A stretch of DNA of 64,000 nt. It comes from Rhinolophus ferrumequinum. Taxonomy: Eukaryota > Chordata > Mammalia > Chiroptera > Rhinolophidae. Of this stretch, positions 48,458 through 60,773 are shown in pieces (within the stretch, counting starts at the first letter, position 1; each line of letters begins with the position of its first letter). A model generated the notes under the pieces. It saw nothing but the letters and a program-made list of their open reading frames with translations, did no database searches and was not told the DNA's origin. Location: NCBI RefSeq assembly GCF_004115265.2, contig NC_046304.1, forward strand, positions 12,268,292 through 12,332,291, in the 5' to 3' direction. The translations under genes were made by a program, and so were the position numbers.

Positions 48458-49805
48458 TATGAGATGTGATCAAAAAATATGGTGAATGTTTAAATTAAAA
48501 AATTACGGTAAAAGACCTATTGCCATTAATCCCCCTCAAAATACTCCCCCTCACTTCGAACATACTTGTCCCATCATTCTTGACACTTTCTGAAGCAGTT
48601 CTGGAAGTCCTCTTTTGTGAGTGTCTTTAGTTGCGCTGCTATAGCTGCCTAGATATTGTGAATCGATTCAAAACGTTTACCTTTCACGGTCATTTTGACT
48701 TTGAGGAAGAGCCTGCCGACTGGCCAAATAATTCTCCAGATAATCCACCAAAAGAAAATTGTTTATTCGGAAAAAGGAAAAAGAAAAAGAAACAGAACCA
48801 AGGAGTGCGTGCCCACTTGCAGGCCCGGCCTTGCCCAACGGCTACCCACATGGGAAGAAGGAGGAGCCCAACATGACTCGCCCCTTTATTCACATTCCTC
48901 CCCCAGAAGTTACCGTAGAGTTCAAGACTAGAAAGTTAACAAAGGGCCCAGCTCCACCCATAGTCCTCGAAACTCTATGGGTAAGCATTTTAAGTTGCCG
49001 GTTCACTTTCAACAAGCCAAAAGTCCCACGGTGCCAGATCTGGTGAATAAGGTGGATGAGGAAAGGTTCACTTTCAACAAGCCAAAAGTCCCACGGTGCC
49101 AGATCTGGTGAATAAGGTGGATGAGGAAAGGTTCACTTTCAACAAGCCAAAAGTCCCACGGTGCCAGATCTGGTGAATAAGGTGGATGAGGAGACATTGT
49201 AATGTTTTTATTTGACAGAAATTGTCGTACCAGAGCAATCTGTGACAAGGAGCCTTTCTGTTGTGATCACAAAATACAGTGAATGCTGCTACCCAGTGCC
49301 ATCCAACGGAAAAGCAGGGATCTTTAATGCAGCAAGCAGCACGTCGAATCTTAGTGTGTGACAAGTTTCAACTTGTTCGATGCAGTCAGTTGGGTGTGAG
49401 CTAGGGTTGAGAGAAGGTGTGGTTTAAAGTGCGCCATAAATCATCCTCCATCATGACAATGCTCCATGTCACACATCGTTTCTGGTATACCACAATTTCT
49501 GTCAAATAAAAATATTACAGTGTGTCCTCATCCACCTCATTCACTGGATCTGTCACCGTGCGACTTCTGGCTCTTCCTCAAAGTCAAAATAATACAGGAC
49601 ATGGAGGCAGCCACAACAGTGCAACTAAAGACACTCATGAAAGAGGATTTACAGAACTGCTTCAGAAAATGGCAAGAACAATGTGATAAATGTGTTCGAA
49701 GCGAGCAGAAGTATTTTGAGGGGGATTAATGGCAATGTATCTTTACTGTAATCATTTTTTTATTATTATTTAAACATTCACCGTGTTGTTTGATCATACC
49801 TCATA
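48458..49805. mobile_element. Fold-back mariner made of two 3' halves
   Basis: Both termini are the same TIR in opposite directions: TATGAGATGTGATCAAAAAA at the left, and TATGAGGTATGATCAAACAA as the complement of the right, flanked by TA. The - strand from the left end and the + strand from the right end each encode a mariner transposase C-terminus (EDFQNCFRK... and EDLQNCFRKWQEQ...SEQKYFEGD). So the element has two 3' ends and no 5' end. The - half spans roughly 48458-49440, with frame breaks, a 280-bp insert at about 48717-48999 and a 65-bp tandem repeat; the + half spans 49440-49805. Confidence 0.85.
49000..49192. repeat. Three-copy 65-bp tandem repeat in mariner
   Basis: Units start at 49000, 49065 and 49130 with 'ggttcactttcaacaagcca' and run through 'gtgccagatctggtgaataa'. 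They are practically identical. The unit is the transposase region around SPDLAPWDFW read on the - strand. 65 is not a multiple of three, so each unit changes frame. Confidence 0.95.
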
Positions 49806-51340
49806 AGTGTCTGATCCTTACTGGGTACCCTTCCCCTTCTTATCTTCTAGGCCCACTCCTGCCTATATCCTCTGTGCTTAGTACTGGTGCCTGGCCCCCA
49901 ATTTCCTTCAGTTTTTGGGGGTCACTGTATGTTGTAATATCCAAATAGAATGGCTCATATTCCTATCCTATGTAGTAGTTGAGTCTGGTCTTTCTACACA
50001 CACCCTTCAGGGATCACTTTTGCCTGAAAAAGAGTTTGTTTCATACCTTCTTCCAAAATCTGTCCATACTTTAGACTGCTTCTCTGCTGGTGACACCTTT
50101 TCTGCCCACTCTAGTGTACTGTGAGGTCACATGGTGGTGGGGGGTGGGGGTGACTAATACTTAGGAACAATGATCCAAGTTACTGCACATGCTAAATGAG
50201 TTAATGTTTAAAACACTGAGAGCAATACTTGGCACATAGTTCCTGTATGTATTAGCTGCTATTATTCTGTTATTTACAGAGTGGAAACAATTTCCAGTTG
50301 AATGCCAGCAGCACTCCTCCTAGAAATTCCTCTGCCTTTCCCTTCCATATCCTGTTTTTCCGTGTCCCTTCACAAGCCCCAGCCTCCCGCTAGGGGTCTT
50401 ACTCCTCCAGACCCTTCTTCTACTTCTTCTTCTGCTTCTCCTTCTTCTTTTCCTTTTTAAGCACAAGCATTATTTGGGGGGATAATTAAAAAACAAATTA
50501 AATTTCTCAACCCAAAAAACCTTTCAACGAAGGTAGTAGAGAAAGAAAACAAATTTATTATTGAATAAGCATTAAACATGAGTGTTATGTACATCACAGG
50601 CAATCCACTAAGAGATTGTAAAGATGTAAAGACAGAGAAATCTCTCCCTTTTGTGTAGCCAAGCAGATAAAATGCATTGCACACATGTTCTCAAGATAAA
50701 CAATAACTAGTCCTCAAGTAAGAGACTCGACTGCACCATATGTCATGCACAGTTCATCCTAACTTTACCTGGTAATTGGTGACCATCTGTGTTATTAATA
50801 GGCTTAATCATAGGAAAAACAAAGTTCCTGTATCTTTCTGACAAGAAGTATTTCACAACTTGGAGCAAGGAGCCCACCTCAGTTAGGCTCCCACCCTCTC
50901 ACAGAAACTAGGAGTTAGGGCTGCTGTCTCCCTTGATTTCAAAGAGATGGCTCCCAGTCCTTGGGAAAAACATTCCTGGGTCACAAAGCTGCCAAAAAGT
51001 TTATTTAGTTTCTAAAAATGTCTACACACATTTCAAAGAGATAGAATTTACAATTACAAGTTTTCTAAAGTAAATGCTCCACGAAAAGGGAGAGTAAGAG
51101 AGAAATCTATTTTCAGGGAGAATCAAGCCTCTTATTTAAAAATTTTTGTTTGTCTTTACAGTTACCATTTTATTCTATGTATGCCACAGGAAGGACCAAA
51201 GGCTTGATTTTGCCTGGGCCTTTTACAGTAGGAAAGCCCACATTTGCCACATGTGCATGCAAAAGCTAATCTCTCTTCTTCCAGACTCCCAGGGCCCTGG
51301 TCTCTATACCAGTAACCCCTCTCTTTGCAGAACAATTTAG
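49806..51340. other. Intergenic; possible LTR-like remnant at 50510-51340
   Basis: No host exon recognised. A (CTT)n-rich stretch lies near 50420-50455. From about 50510 to 51340 the base texture and the 'tttattattgaa' and 'gtctctataccag' words recall an old LTR, but without internal genes or clear ends the call is weak. Confidence 0.25.
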
Positions 51341-51344
51341 CTTC

Positions 51345-51717
51345 TTATTTTTTTTAATTGTATTGGGGAATATTGGGGAACCGTGTGTTTCTCCAGAGCC
51401 CATCAGCTCCAAGTTGTTGTCCTTCAATCTAGTTGTGGAGGGTGCAGCTCACCCCAAGTCCAGTCGTTTTCAGTCCTTAGTTGCAGGAGGCGCAGCCCAC
51501 CATCCCATGTGGGAATTGAACCAGCAACCTTGTTGTTCAGTGCTCACACTCTACCAACTGAGCCATCTGGGCCGCCCATCCAGAAGCTCAGTGGCAGCTC
51601 ATTGTCTTCAATCTAGTTGTGGAGGGTGCAGCTCACTGGCCCATGTGGGAATTGAACCAGCAACCCTGTTGTTCAGAGCTCGTGCTGTAACCAACTGAGC
51701 CATCCGGCTGCCCCCAA
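51345..51717 (-). mobile_element. Two tandem tRNA-derived SINE units
   Basis: On the - strand two units follow each other. Each ends on + with 'ccaactgagccatc' (complement of the head), and each has a B-box-like 'gggaattgaaccagcaacc'. The leading T-rich run near 51345 is the complement of the A tail. Confidence 0.88.
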
Positions 51718-51719
51718 TT

Positions 51720-52715
51720 TAACTTCTTGATCAAAGCTTCTCTCGCCATTATTCCCCAGGGGGTGTAGGGGAGGGGAATGGACCTTACATTTCAAAGGGA
51801 AAAAAGCTTGTTGAGGTGTTTTTTTTTTAAATAAAGAATAATTTCATCCTTTTCCTTTACTTCAATGCCAGTGTGGCTCCAACTGCAGTCAGTTTAAAGG
51901 ATAACTCCATTGTCCCTGCTACATGAGTGTTTGGAGCCCATATTTGGCATGGGGCTATATTAATTTGTATTTATTCCTTAAGGACAAATTGGACATACAA
52001 ACACGGTATTATAAACTATGTAACTTTCAACTATGTAAATATAGGGTCTGATTTCAGGGTAGAAATTGTATCATCTGTTTTTCCAATTAGTAATTTGAGT
52101 ATCCTCCTATCCCTATTTGCAGAAAGTCCAGCACTTCCCTCTCTGAGTGTTGTCACTTGCTTCTGTCCTTGTTCAGTGGTGTAACTGGGAAAACACTCTC
52201 CTGCACAATCTAATGGGTCATTTTCTAGTGCTGCAGGAATCCCTGCATAGGCCACATGACTGACATAGGCTTCCCAACTCTTAGTTCACACAGGTTTGGG
52301 CAAGGTTCCCAAGCTTGACTGTGGGGCTAGGGGACTGTGCGAGGACCGTGTCAAACCTCAGCCTCTGAAACCTTCGACCTTGGTGTTGAGCCTGGTCATT
52401 TAACCAGACTGCTTTCCTCACAGAGTTCCCTTTTGGGACTTTCAGTGTTCTTTCCTGTTGGTGGATCTCTATCAGAACTTCAGTCTTTTGGAGGGGACTT
52501 AATTAATATTCAACAAAGTGAAAAATAATTCAAGTCTCAATCTCTTTCCTTTTAGGCCCTTTATGCAAAGTTATGCCCTCCTCCTTATCCATCAACATAG
52601 CTCCCTGAGAGAAAACCTTCTTTGAGTCTTATCTAAGCCTTAATGTCCCCTCACCAGCACCTTTTTGAGGTCCCACAAAGGCTGTCCCTTCTGCACCACA
52701 TTCTCCTCATCCCCC
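51720..52715. other. Intergenic, nothing recognised
   Basis: AT-rich sequence without exon signals or repeats I can name. Confidence 0.4.
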
Positions 52716-52840
52716 ACCTAGGAGAGCTCAAGAAAGGCTGTTTCTTCCCCAGCAGTTAGATGGGGGCTGGAGGGGATGAGTGGGGGGTGGCGCTAAAGCT
52801 AGTGACTAGATCCTACACTAGTGGCTAGATGCTAGCAGGG
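52716..52840. repeat. Duplicated segment, distal copy
   Basis: Same-orientation match of 37089-37200 from ALOX12 intron 11, about 15.5 kb away and outside the gene. Confidence 0.75.
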
Positions 52841-53789
52841 GTAGTTGCTGACACAAGAAAAATAAAAGTTTGGATTCCTCCAGAACATTAAGGAGTGGAA
52901 CAGAGATCCTGAGGCTCCGTCTGGCAGAGGATGACATGAGCTCCTCACTTACTTTCTTTTTTTCCTGAGTCATCACTTTTTAAAATTTAATTTTTTTAAT
53001 TATTTTTTTCAGTTACAGTTGACATTCGATATTATTTTATATTAGTTTCAGGTGTACAGCATAGCGGTTAGACATTTGTGTCATGTATGCAGTGATCCCC
53101 TTGATTAGCATAGACCCCTGGAACGATACATAGTTCTTGCATCCTCATCACTTTTTTACAAGTTCAGGAGATAGCTCTTGTTTATCAGCTATTCCAGTAC
53201 AAGTGAATCCATCAGAACATGTCAGCTCTGTGCAATCTGAGCTCAATGTGCAGCTTTCTGCCATGGAGCTAATTTTGTGCCATGATTTTAGAAATAGAAG
53301 AGTTACTTCAATTTTTTTTCAATTTATTTTTTAAAAGATTTTTCTTAAAATATAGCTAACATACAACATTATATTAGTTTCAGGGGTACACCGTAGTTGT
53401 TCAACGTTTACATACTTAAAGAAGTGACAACCATAAGTCCAGCAACCATCTGGCACCGTGCCACGCTATCACAATATTATTGACTATTTTCCCTATGCTG
53501 TAATTACATCCGCATGACTTATTTGTTTTATACCTGGAGCCTTGAACCTCTTATTCCCCATCACCTTTCCCCTCCTTTTTAATTTTTCAATTACAGTTGA
53601 CATTCAATATTATTTTATATTAATTTCAGGTGTACATTAATTGTGGTTAGACATTTGTATAATTTAAGAAATGATCCCCCTGACTAGTCTAGTACCCACC
53701 TGGCATTATACATAGTTGTTACCATAATATTGACTATATTCCCTAGGCCTTACATCCTCATGACTATTTTATAACTATCAATTTGTACT

Positions 53790-54237
53790 TTTTTTTAAGG
53801 ATTTTTTTTTTATTGGGGTAGGGGAACAGGACTTTATTGGGGAACAGTGTGTACTTCCAGGACTTTTTTCCAAGTCAAGTTGTTGTCCTTTCAATCTTGG
53901 TTGTGGAGGGTGCAGCTCAGCTCCAGGTCCAGTTGCCGTTGTTAGTTGCAGGGTGCCCAGCCCACCATCCCTTGCAGGGTTGCCCAGCCCACCATCCCTT
54001 GCAGGAATCCAGCCGGCAACCTTGTGGTTGAGAGGACTCGCTCCAACCAACTGAGCCATTCGGGCACTCAGCAGCAGCTCAGCTCAAGGTGCTATGTTCA
54101 ATCTTAGTTGCAGGGGCCGGAGCCCACCATCCCTTGCGGGAGTCAAAGAATCAAACCAGCAACCTTATGGTTGAGAGCCCACTGGCCCATGTGGGAATTG
54201 AACCAGTAGCCTTCGGCATTAGGAGCAAGGGGCCGGC
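53790..54237 (-). mobile_element. tRNA-derived SINE, long composite copy
   Basis: Begins on + with a T-rich run (A-tail complement), then 'aacagtgtgtacttccagga', a duplicated 'cccaccatcccttgcagg' unit, a B-box-like region, and ends 'aggggccggcccc', the complement of the SINE start. It lies inside the L1. Confidence 0.9.
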
Positions 54238-54661
54238 CCCCAATTTGTACTTCTTGCTCTCTTCACCTTTTATATCCTACCCCCCATTTATCATTCCAAC
54301 AAATCTAGTACCCGTCTGACACCATATAGTTATTATAATATTATTGACTATATTTCTTATGAAATAACCTACATCCCCATGATTACTGTGTAACAACCAA
54401 TCTGTACTTCTCAATCCCTTGCTCTTTTTCACTCATACCCAACCCAACTCCCATCTAGCAACCATCAAAATGTTCTCTGTATCTATGAGTTTGTTTCTGT
54501 TTTGTTTATTTTGTTCTTTAGATTCCACATATAAACAAAATCTCATTGCATCTGTCATTCTCTGTCTGACACTCCACTCAGCACAATTCCCTCCCGGTCC
54601 AAACATGCTGCCACAGATGGCAAGAACCCATTCTCTTCCTTGGCCAAGCAATATTCCATTG

Positions 54662-55246
54662 TACAAGTTCTGACAAATAAGTTTGTGAACTCATTGCAAC
54701 GATGTTGCTAACGTTTTTTGATATCAGAGGGATTATTCATTATGAATTTGTACCAACTGGACAAACAGTTAACCAAGTTTGCTATTTGGATGTGCTGAAA
54801 AGGCTGCATGAAAAAGTCAGATGACAACAACCTTAACTTTTCACCAACAATTCATGGCTCTTGCCTCACGACAATACACGGGCTCACATAGCACTGTCCG
54901 TGAGGGAGTTTTTTAGCCAGTAAACAAATAACTGTATTAGAACACCCCCACCTACTCACCTGATCTGGCCCCCAATGATTTTTTTCTTTACCCGAAGATA
55001 AAGGAAATATTGAAAGAAAGACATTTTGATGACATTCAGGACATCAAGGGTAATACGACGACACCTCTGATGGCCATTCCAGAAAGAGAGTTCCAAAATT
55101 GCTTAAAAGGGTGGACTAGGCACCGGTGTTGGTGCATAGCTTCCCAAGGGGGGTACTTTGAAGGTGACCATAGTGATAGTCAGCAATGAGGTAGGTAGCA
55201 CTTTTTCTAGGATGAGTTCGCAAACTTAATTATCCGACCTCGTATA
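54662..55246 (+). mobile_element. Mariner deletion derivative, copy 2, inside L1
   Basis: Flanked by TA. L1 sequence '...caatattccattg' on the left resumes as 'tatgtgtaccac' on the right. The TIRs and the internal structure equal the copy at 5472-6025: the TIR is joined directly to 'atgttgctaac' and the transposase second half (FFDIRG, HDN, PHLLT, PNDFF). Several frame breaks. Confidence 0.93.
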
Positions 55247-57100
55247 TGTGTACCACCTCCTTTTTTATCCCTTCATCCATTAACAGACACCCAGGCTGCC
55301 TCCACATATTGGCCATGTAAACAATGCTGCAGTGAACATATGGATGCACATGTCCCTTCAAAGTAGTGTTTAGGTTTCTTCAGATTAATATCCAGAAGCG
55401 GGATTACTGGGTCTTTCTTTGTCGCTTGTTATTGTGTTTGTTTTAAAGTCTATTTTGTCTGGCATAAGTATTACTACCCCAGCTTTTTTTCTCCCCCATT
55501 TTTATAAAATATCTTTTTCCATCCCTTTTTTTTTCCATCTGAAGTGAGTCTCTCGTAGGCAGCATATATAAGGGTCCTTTTTTCTTATCCATTCAGGCCT
55601 CCTATGTCTTTTGAGTGGAGCATTTAATTCATTTACATTGAAAGTAATTGTTGATAGATATGTAGCTATTGCCATTTTATTATTCATAATTTTGATTTTT
55701 TTTTTCTATCTTAAAGAAGTCCCTGTAACATTTCTTGTAATACTGGTTTGGTGGTGATGAACTCCTTTAACTTTTTCTTGTCTGGGAAGCTCTTTATCTG
55801 TCCTTCAATTATAAATGATTACTTTGCTGGGTAGAGTAATCTTGGTTGTAGATCCTTGCTTTGCATCTTTTTGAATATTTCCTGCCAATCCCTTCTGGCC
55901 TGCAAAGTTTCTGTTGAGAAATCAGCTGACAATCTTGTGGGAGCTCCCTTATAAATTACTAGTTGCCTTTCTCTTGATGATTTTAGGATTCTTTCTTTGT
56001 CTTAACCTTTGCCATTCTAATTATAATGTGTCTTGGTGTGGGTCTGTTTGGGTTCATCTTGTTTGGGACTCTCTGCACTTCCTGGGCTTGTATGTCTATT
56101 TCCTTTGCCAGGTTAGGAAAGTTTTTCCGTCATTATTTCTTCAAATATGTTCTCAATCCCTTGCTTTCTCTCTTCTCCTTCTGGTATCCCCATGATGTGA
56201 ATGTTGTTACACTTGATGTTGTCCTAGAGGTCTCTTAAACTATCCTCATTTTTTTTGGATTCTTTTTTCTTTTTGCTGTTCTGATTGGGTGTTTTATGCT
56301 ACTTTGTCTTCCAAATCATTGACTAAATCCTCTGCTTCATCTAGTCTGCTGGTGATTCCTTCTAGTACATTCTTCATTTCAGTTATTGTATTCTTCACTT
56401 CTGACTGGTCCTTTTTTGTGGCTTCTATGTCCTTTTTTATGCTCCCTATTTCTTTGTTGAAGTTCTCATTAAGTTCCTTGAGCATCTTTATAACCATTGT
56501 TTTGAACTCTTTATCTGGTAGGTTGCTTGCCTCCATTTTGTTTAGTTCTTTTTCTGGAGTTTTCTCCTGTTCTTTCATTTGGGATGTATTTCTTTGTTTC
56601 CTCATTTTGGCTGCCTCTCTGTTTGTTTCTAGGTATTAGGTAGATCTGTTTTGTCCCCCAGTCTTGGCCAGGTGGAGTTATGTAGTAGGTGCCCTGTGGG
56701 GCTCAGTGGCACAGTCTCCCTAGTCTTTGGGTGCTCCAGGAGTGTCCTTTATGTAGATTGTGCATGTCCTCCTGTTATAGTTGAGCCTTGGTTGTTATTG
56801 GCACATCAGTAGATGGGATTGCCCCTAAGGCTGATTGACTGTGGGATTTGGCCATGTCCATAGCGTGCAGGCTGCTGTGCGGGGGGCTTACCCCACTGAG
56901 TGAGATTCACCCCAGTGGGCTCTGGTACCTGTTGAGACCGCCCTTTGGGTGTGCCACTTGTGGGGTTAATTGGGTGGTGCTCTGCTGTGGTCTGAAGCCG
57001 ACCTCCAAATATGTTGGTTCTGGGGCCTCTTGGGAGGGGCTCCAGTGCAGGCCCAGGTCACCCACTGTCTGTGATTGGCCAGGGACTACCTGGTAAAAGC

Positions 57101-57356
57101 TACCATGTTTCCCTGAAAATAAGACCTAGCCGGACAATCAGCTCTAATGTGTCTTTTGGAGCAAAAATTAATATAAGACCCAGTCTATATTATATTATGT
57201 TATGTTATGTTATGTTATGTTATGTTATGTTATGTTATGTTAAAGACTGGTTCTTATATTATAGTAAAATAAAACCGGGTCTTATATTAATTTTTGCTCC
57301 AAAAGACACATTAGAGCTGATTTCCGGCTAGGTCTTATTTTCGGAGAAACATGGTA
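57101..57356. mobile_element. Palindromic MITE, copy 3, with (TATGT)n
   Basis: Begins TACCATGTTTCCCTGAAAAT and ends with the inverted match 'ggagaaacatggta'; long inverted arms as at 890. The loop centre has grown into a pure pentanucleotide run (about 57197-57241). It lies within the L1 5' region. Confidence 0.9.
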
Positions 57357-58485
57357 CAAAGTGATCTGCAGTTTTTAGCTGCCTGTGCTAACACTGGAGG
57401 TGCATGGGAGAGGCCACACTGCAAGGATGTCTGCCACCAATACCGGGGCTGGAGTAGCTCCACAAAATGCCAGGACATCCCGAGGCCCGCTACCACCTGC
57501 CAACTCCCTTAAGGCTCAGCCACAGATAAAGCCTCATGCTTTATGCAACTTGGGTGAGGCAGGGAGTCACTAGACTGGGAAGAGTTGTGGTCACCAGGTA
57601 AATGTAAATTCTTGTTTGGTGTCAGTGCTGAGCTTAAAGCTACTCAGAGCACATGGAGGCCAGTTGCTGCCTGCCTGGGGTCTGTCCGACTCTGATAGTT
57701 TTCTAAGAAAAAGTCAATGTGGGCGTGGTTGGCTGCTCTTGGAGAAAGTGCCTCTGGTGTTGGGGGAGTTGGGTGGGGTGGGGTCCCATTGAGTCAACAG
57801 GATGGAGCTATGGAGCTCACCAGACCAATCAGATTCAAATTTAGATGTAAGCATAGGGGGAGGGCTCAACACAGGAAAGATGGCAACAGCCTCCCAGCTG
57901 CTTGTGAGGGCAACCCCTCACAGGGAAAATGCCAACTGTTCTCCAGCCCTTATTGCAAAACCACACAACTCAGTCTGCCCCTCTGTATGTCTCCGATACT
58001 CCCAGAGTTACTGTTCTCCGCTGGAGCCCAAGGTGAGTGCCTGTGAGTGAGTGAGTCTGTGCATGGGCCCTTTAAGAGGATGACTGGGTTTCCCACTACC
58101 TTCCATCTCACCTAGATGGTCAAAATTCCCACTGTTTTTCACAACCAGATGTTGTGGGGGCTCCTCTTCCCAGCACCAGTACTCTAGGCTGGGGAGGCTG
58201 GTGTGTGGCTGGGGTCCCTTGCTCTTCTGGGGAGAAATATCATAGCTGAGATATCCCTCTTGGTTCTCAACCACCACACAGAGGTTTGCGGTTAGCCAAT
58301 TCTGTGTCTCTACCTCTCCTACCAGTCTCAACGCGGCTTCTTCTTTATATCCTTAATTATAAAACTTCTGTTCAGCCAAACTTCAGATGGTTGATTGTTG
58401 TATAATTTAATTGTAATTTTAATTAGTTTTCAGAAGGAAGCAGGCATATGTTTATCTACTCTGCCCTCTTGAATCTCTGCTCCTC

Positions 58486-60770
58486 CCTTATTCTTATTTC
58501 CCCAACTTCAGTGGTGGAACAGATATGAACACCAGGCCCCATTCCTACATATTATCCATTTGCATTTTAAGCAAATATGGTGTCAAGGCAAGTCTCTTAA
58601 ACCCGCTTGCTATGAGATTGGCATCTCTAAATGACTTGTTCTGAAGCTGGCTCTTCTCAGCATTTCTGAAAGAGGTTGGAAGGTTAATCCTGGTCCCTTC
58701 CTTCAGCCACCACTGCAGTCTCTTTTCTTCAGGGACTCCACATCCAACCCCTGGCCTCTCTTTTTAGGACTGAATTGTAAGGCCAGACCCACGGCATCTT
58801 GGGCTTCTCACTCCATGTTGGCGAAGCAAATGTTAAAGGACAAATGAGTTGTGCAGTTCATCAGAGGGTACAGGGGATACAGCAATTCCATTCCTTCCCT
58901 GGGATCCCTACCAACACCCCCCCCCATCCAATGCAAACTCTGTTTATCTTTCTCTTTATTCTAATATTTATCTTGTAATCCTACAGTATTCAGATTTCTT
59001 ATTCACACTTATTTCTAGGTAATTTTCACATCTTGCCTACTGCTGAATTTTCATGGCTTGCTCTGCCCTGTGCTGAATCATATTTAAAAGCTATCACTAA
59101 CCCAAAGCTGTTGCATGCAGTAGACTTGTACTGAAGGTTTGAAAGGGTAACAGCTAGGGTAGGGACTAACGTGAGACAAATGAGGCATTTAATCTCAGGT
59201 GCAGCATTTAAGGAGAAAATTCATGATGCACAAAATATCAAAATTTTAAATAAACATAGGATCATTTGTAAGACTTAATATTAGCCATCCATGTTCTTAA
59301 TATTTTTTACAATTATTTCTGCCACCAGAAATTTCTTTCTGGCTGATTTGACCTGCAGCACCTCCATATCCAACCCACATGTGCCTTGTAGTGGAAATAT
59401 CTTACTTTATCTTTTTTTTGCATATTCTCGGGCTGTCTCACCTCCTCTCCCTACCTCCTTCCTTTCCCCAGCATTGGCATTCTTGAGGAAAGTCAGTGTT
59501 ATTTTATTATGTAAAACAACTTATCTTTCATAGTCTCATCTCCATTCCTCTGCTCTGCCTCCTGGCTTTCCGAAACCAAAATGGCTCTTCAGATGTTTTG
59601 TAAATAATAGGCCTTTTTCTACTTTAGCAACATAAATAAATGATTTTCCAAAATCAATTCTCAGGCTTCACTGTCTTTTCCATTAGTGTCTATAAAATGA
59701 AGAAAGCAGACATTGACTTTCTTAAGATCCATACACTGCCATCTCCATCTCCAAAAAACAATTGGCAATTGGCTACAATCAGGTGTGTGTGAGAGAGAAA
59801 AGAAAATGAATGTATCTAATTTAATTCAACAAAACTAGGAGGAGTAGATATTATTATCCCTGTTTTATAAACAAGGGCACTGAAGCTCAAGTAGGGGAAC
59901 AGATGTCCTCAATGTCACACGACAAGTAGGTGGAATAGCCCAGAAAGAGTCATGGGCTTGATTCCTATTCTCATCACCCATTCTGTCTTTGACACTTCAG
60001 TGTTACCTTCTGCCCTCATCACTATGATGAATCCCCTCCCAAAGCTTATTTATGACCTCTTCATTCTTAAATCCCTAGGTGCTGTTGTTGTAAAAGTCTG
60101 TTGCTTTGATTAGGACTGCCTCTAGGATGTACCAGATCTCAAGCAAATAATTTTTCACAAGCCCCTTATCCAACAATTTGATTAAAAATGTATTACACAA
60201 TTCATGGCCCATGTGAGAGGTGGTGATTTATCACTGAATATTTAGAATAAAGGTTAGTGAATAATGGTTACGTATCTGTTTATTGTGCAACCAGTGCCCA
60301 TGGTGCCTGGTGTGAACATTTATTCAGGTAGTTTTCTGAAGAGAGTTTACAGTTTTTGATAGCGTGCACATTTGAAAATGTCATTATTCAACTCACACTT
60401 AATTGGTAATTTGCCTAGGAATAGAATCTGGATGGGAAATAAACTTACCTCATAATTTTGAAGGTATTCTTGTTAGTGAAAGTATAGGCTAAGCTCCATA
60501 ACAAAGAAACCCCACAATACAGTGACTGAAACATCCGATTAGTAGTTCCTTTTTTTTTTTTTTCTAATTTCCAGCTCTGTTTTTTTCACTACTTTCTTGG
60601 AGATTTCCTCAACTTCTTCTCCACCTATTTAATTAAAATTTTTCTGCTATGAATTTTTTGTCTTGTTCTTTGTTACTTTTAGAAAACACTTTATTCTTGT
60701 TTCAAGAATGATAAATTTTGTCTAATGTTCCCGAACACGGTAATTATAGTTTTAAAAAACTTCTTCTATT
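58486..60770. other. Intergenic, AT-rich
   Basis: No exon recognised. A MIR lies at 59830-59950. The remainder gives no clear family assignment. Confidence 0.4.
59830..59950 (-). mobile_element. MIR SINE fragment
   Basis: 'tattattatccctgttttat', 'gggcactgaagctcaagtag' and 'acgacaagtaggtgga' are the complement of the MIR core. Confidence 0.75.
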
Positions 60771-60773
60771 CCA

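Larger units (their letters stand above)
52975..58485 (-). mobile_element. Nested L1 LINE, antisense, interrupted
   Basis: On the - strand the order is L1 5' region (about 57880-58485), ORF1 N-terminus (56605-56294: EKELNKMEASNLPDKEFKTM, a coiled-coil segment), ORF2 endonuclease start (55687-55502: NELNAPLKRHRRPEWIRKKD, PYICCLRETHF), and 3' UTR-like sequence (below 55440). At least three 3' UTR pieces appear (52980-53105, 53330-53570, 53575-53780), so more than one L1 copy is stacked here. Interrupted by a SINE (53790-54237), a mariner (54662-55246) and a MITE (57101-57356). Broken by truncation, internal deletion and frame changes; not active. Confidence 0.88.

Noticed and set aside
49000-49192. 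Regular 65-bp repeats considered as a CRISPR or satellite array
   Set aside because: Units are contiguous without spacers and derive from transposase sequence in a mammalian genome.
49466-49729. Apparent 87-residue host gene
   Set aside because: It is the C-terminal part of a mariner transposase inside the fold-back element.
50510-51340. Possible old LTR element
   Set aside because: No internal coding region or defined ends that I can support, so it is mentioned only as a weak possibility in the intergenic entry.
56294-56605. 103-residue coiled-coil protein on the - strand
   Set aside because: It is the N-terminal part of L1 ORF1, inside a broken L1.
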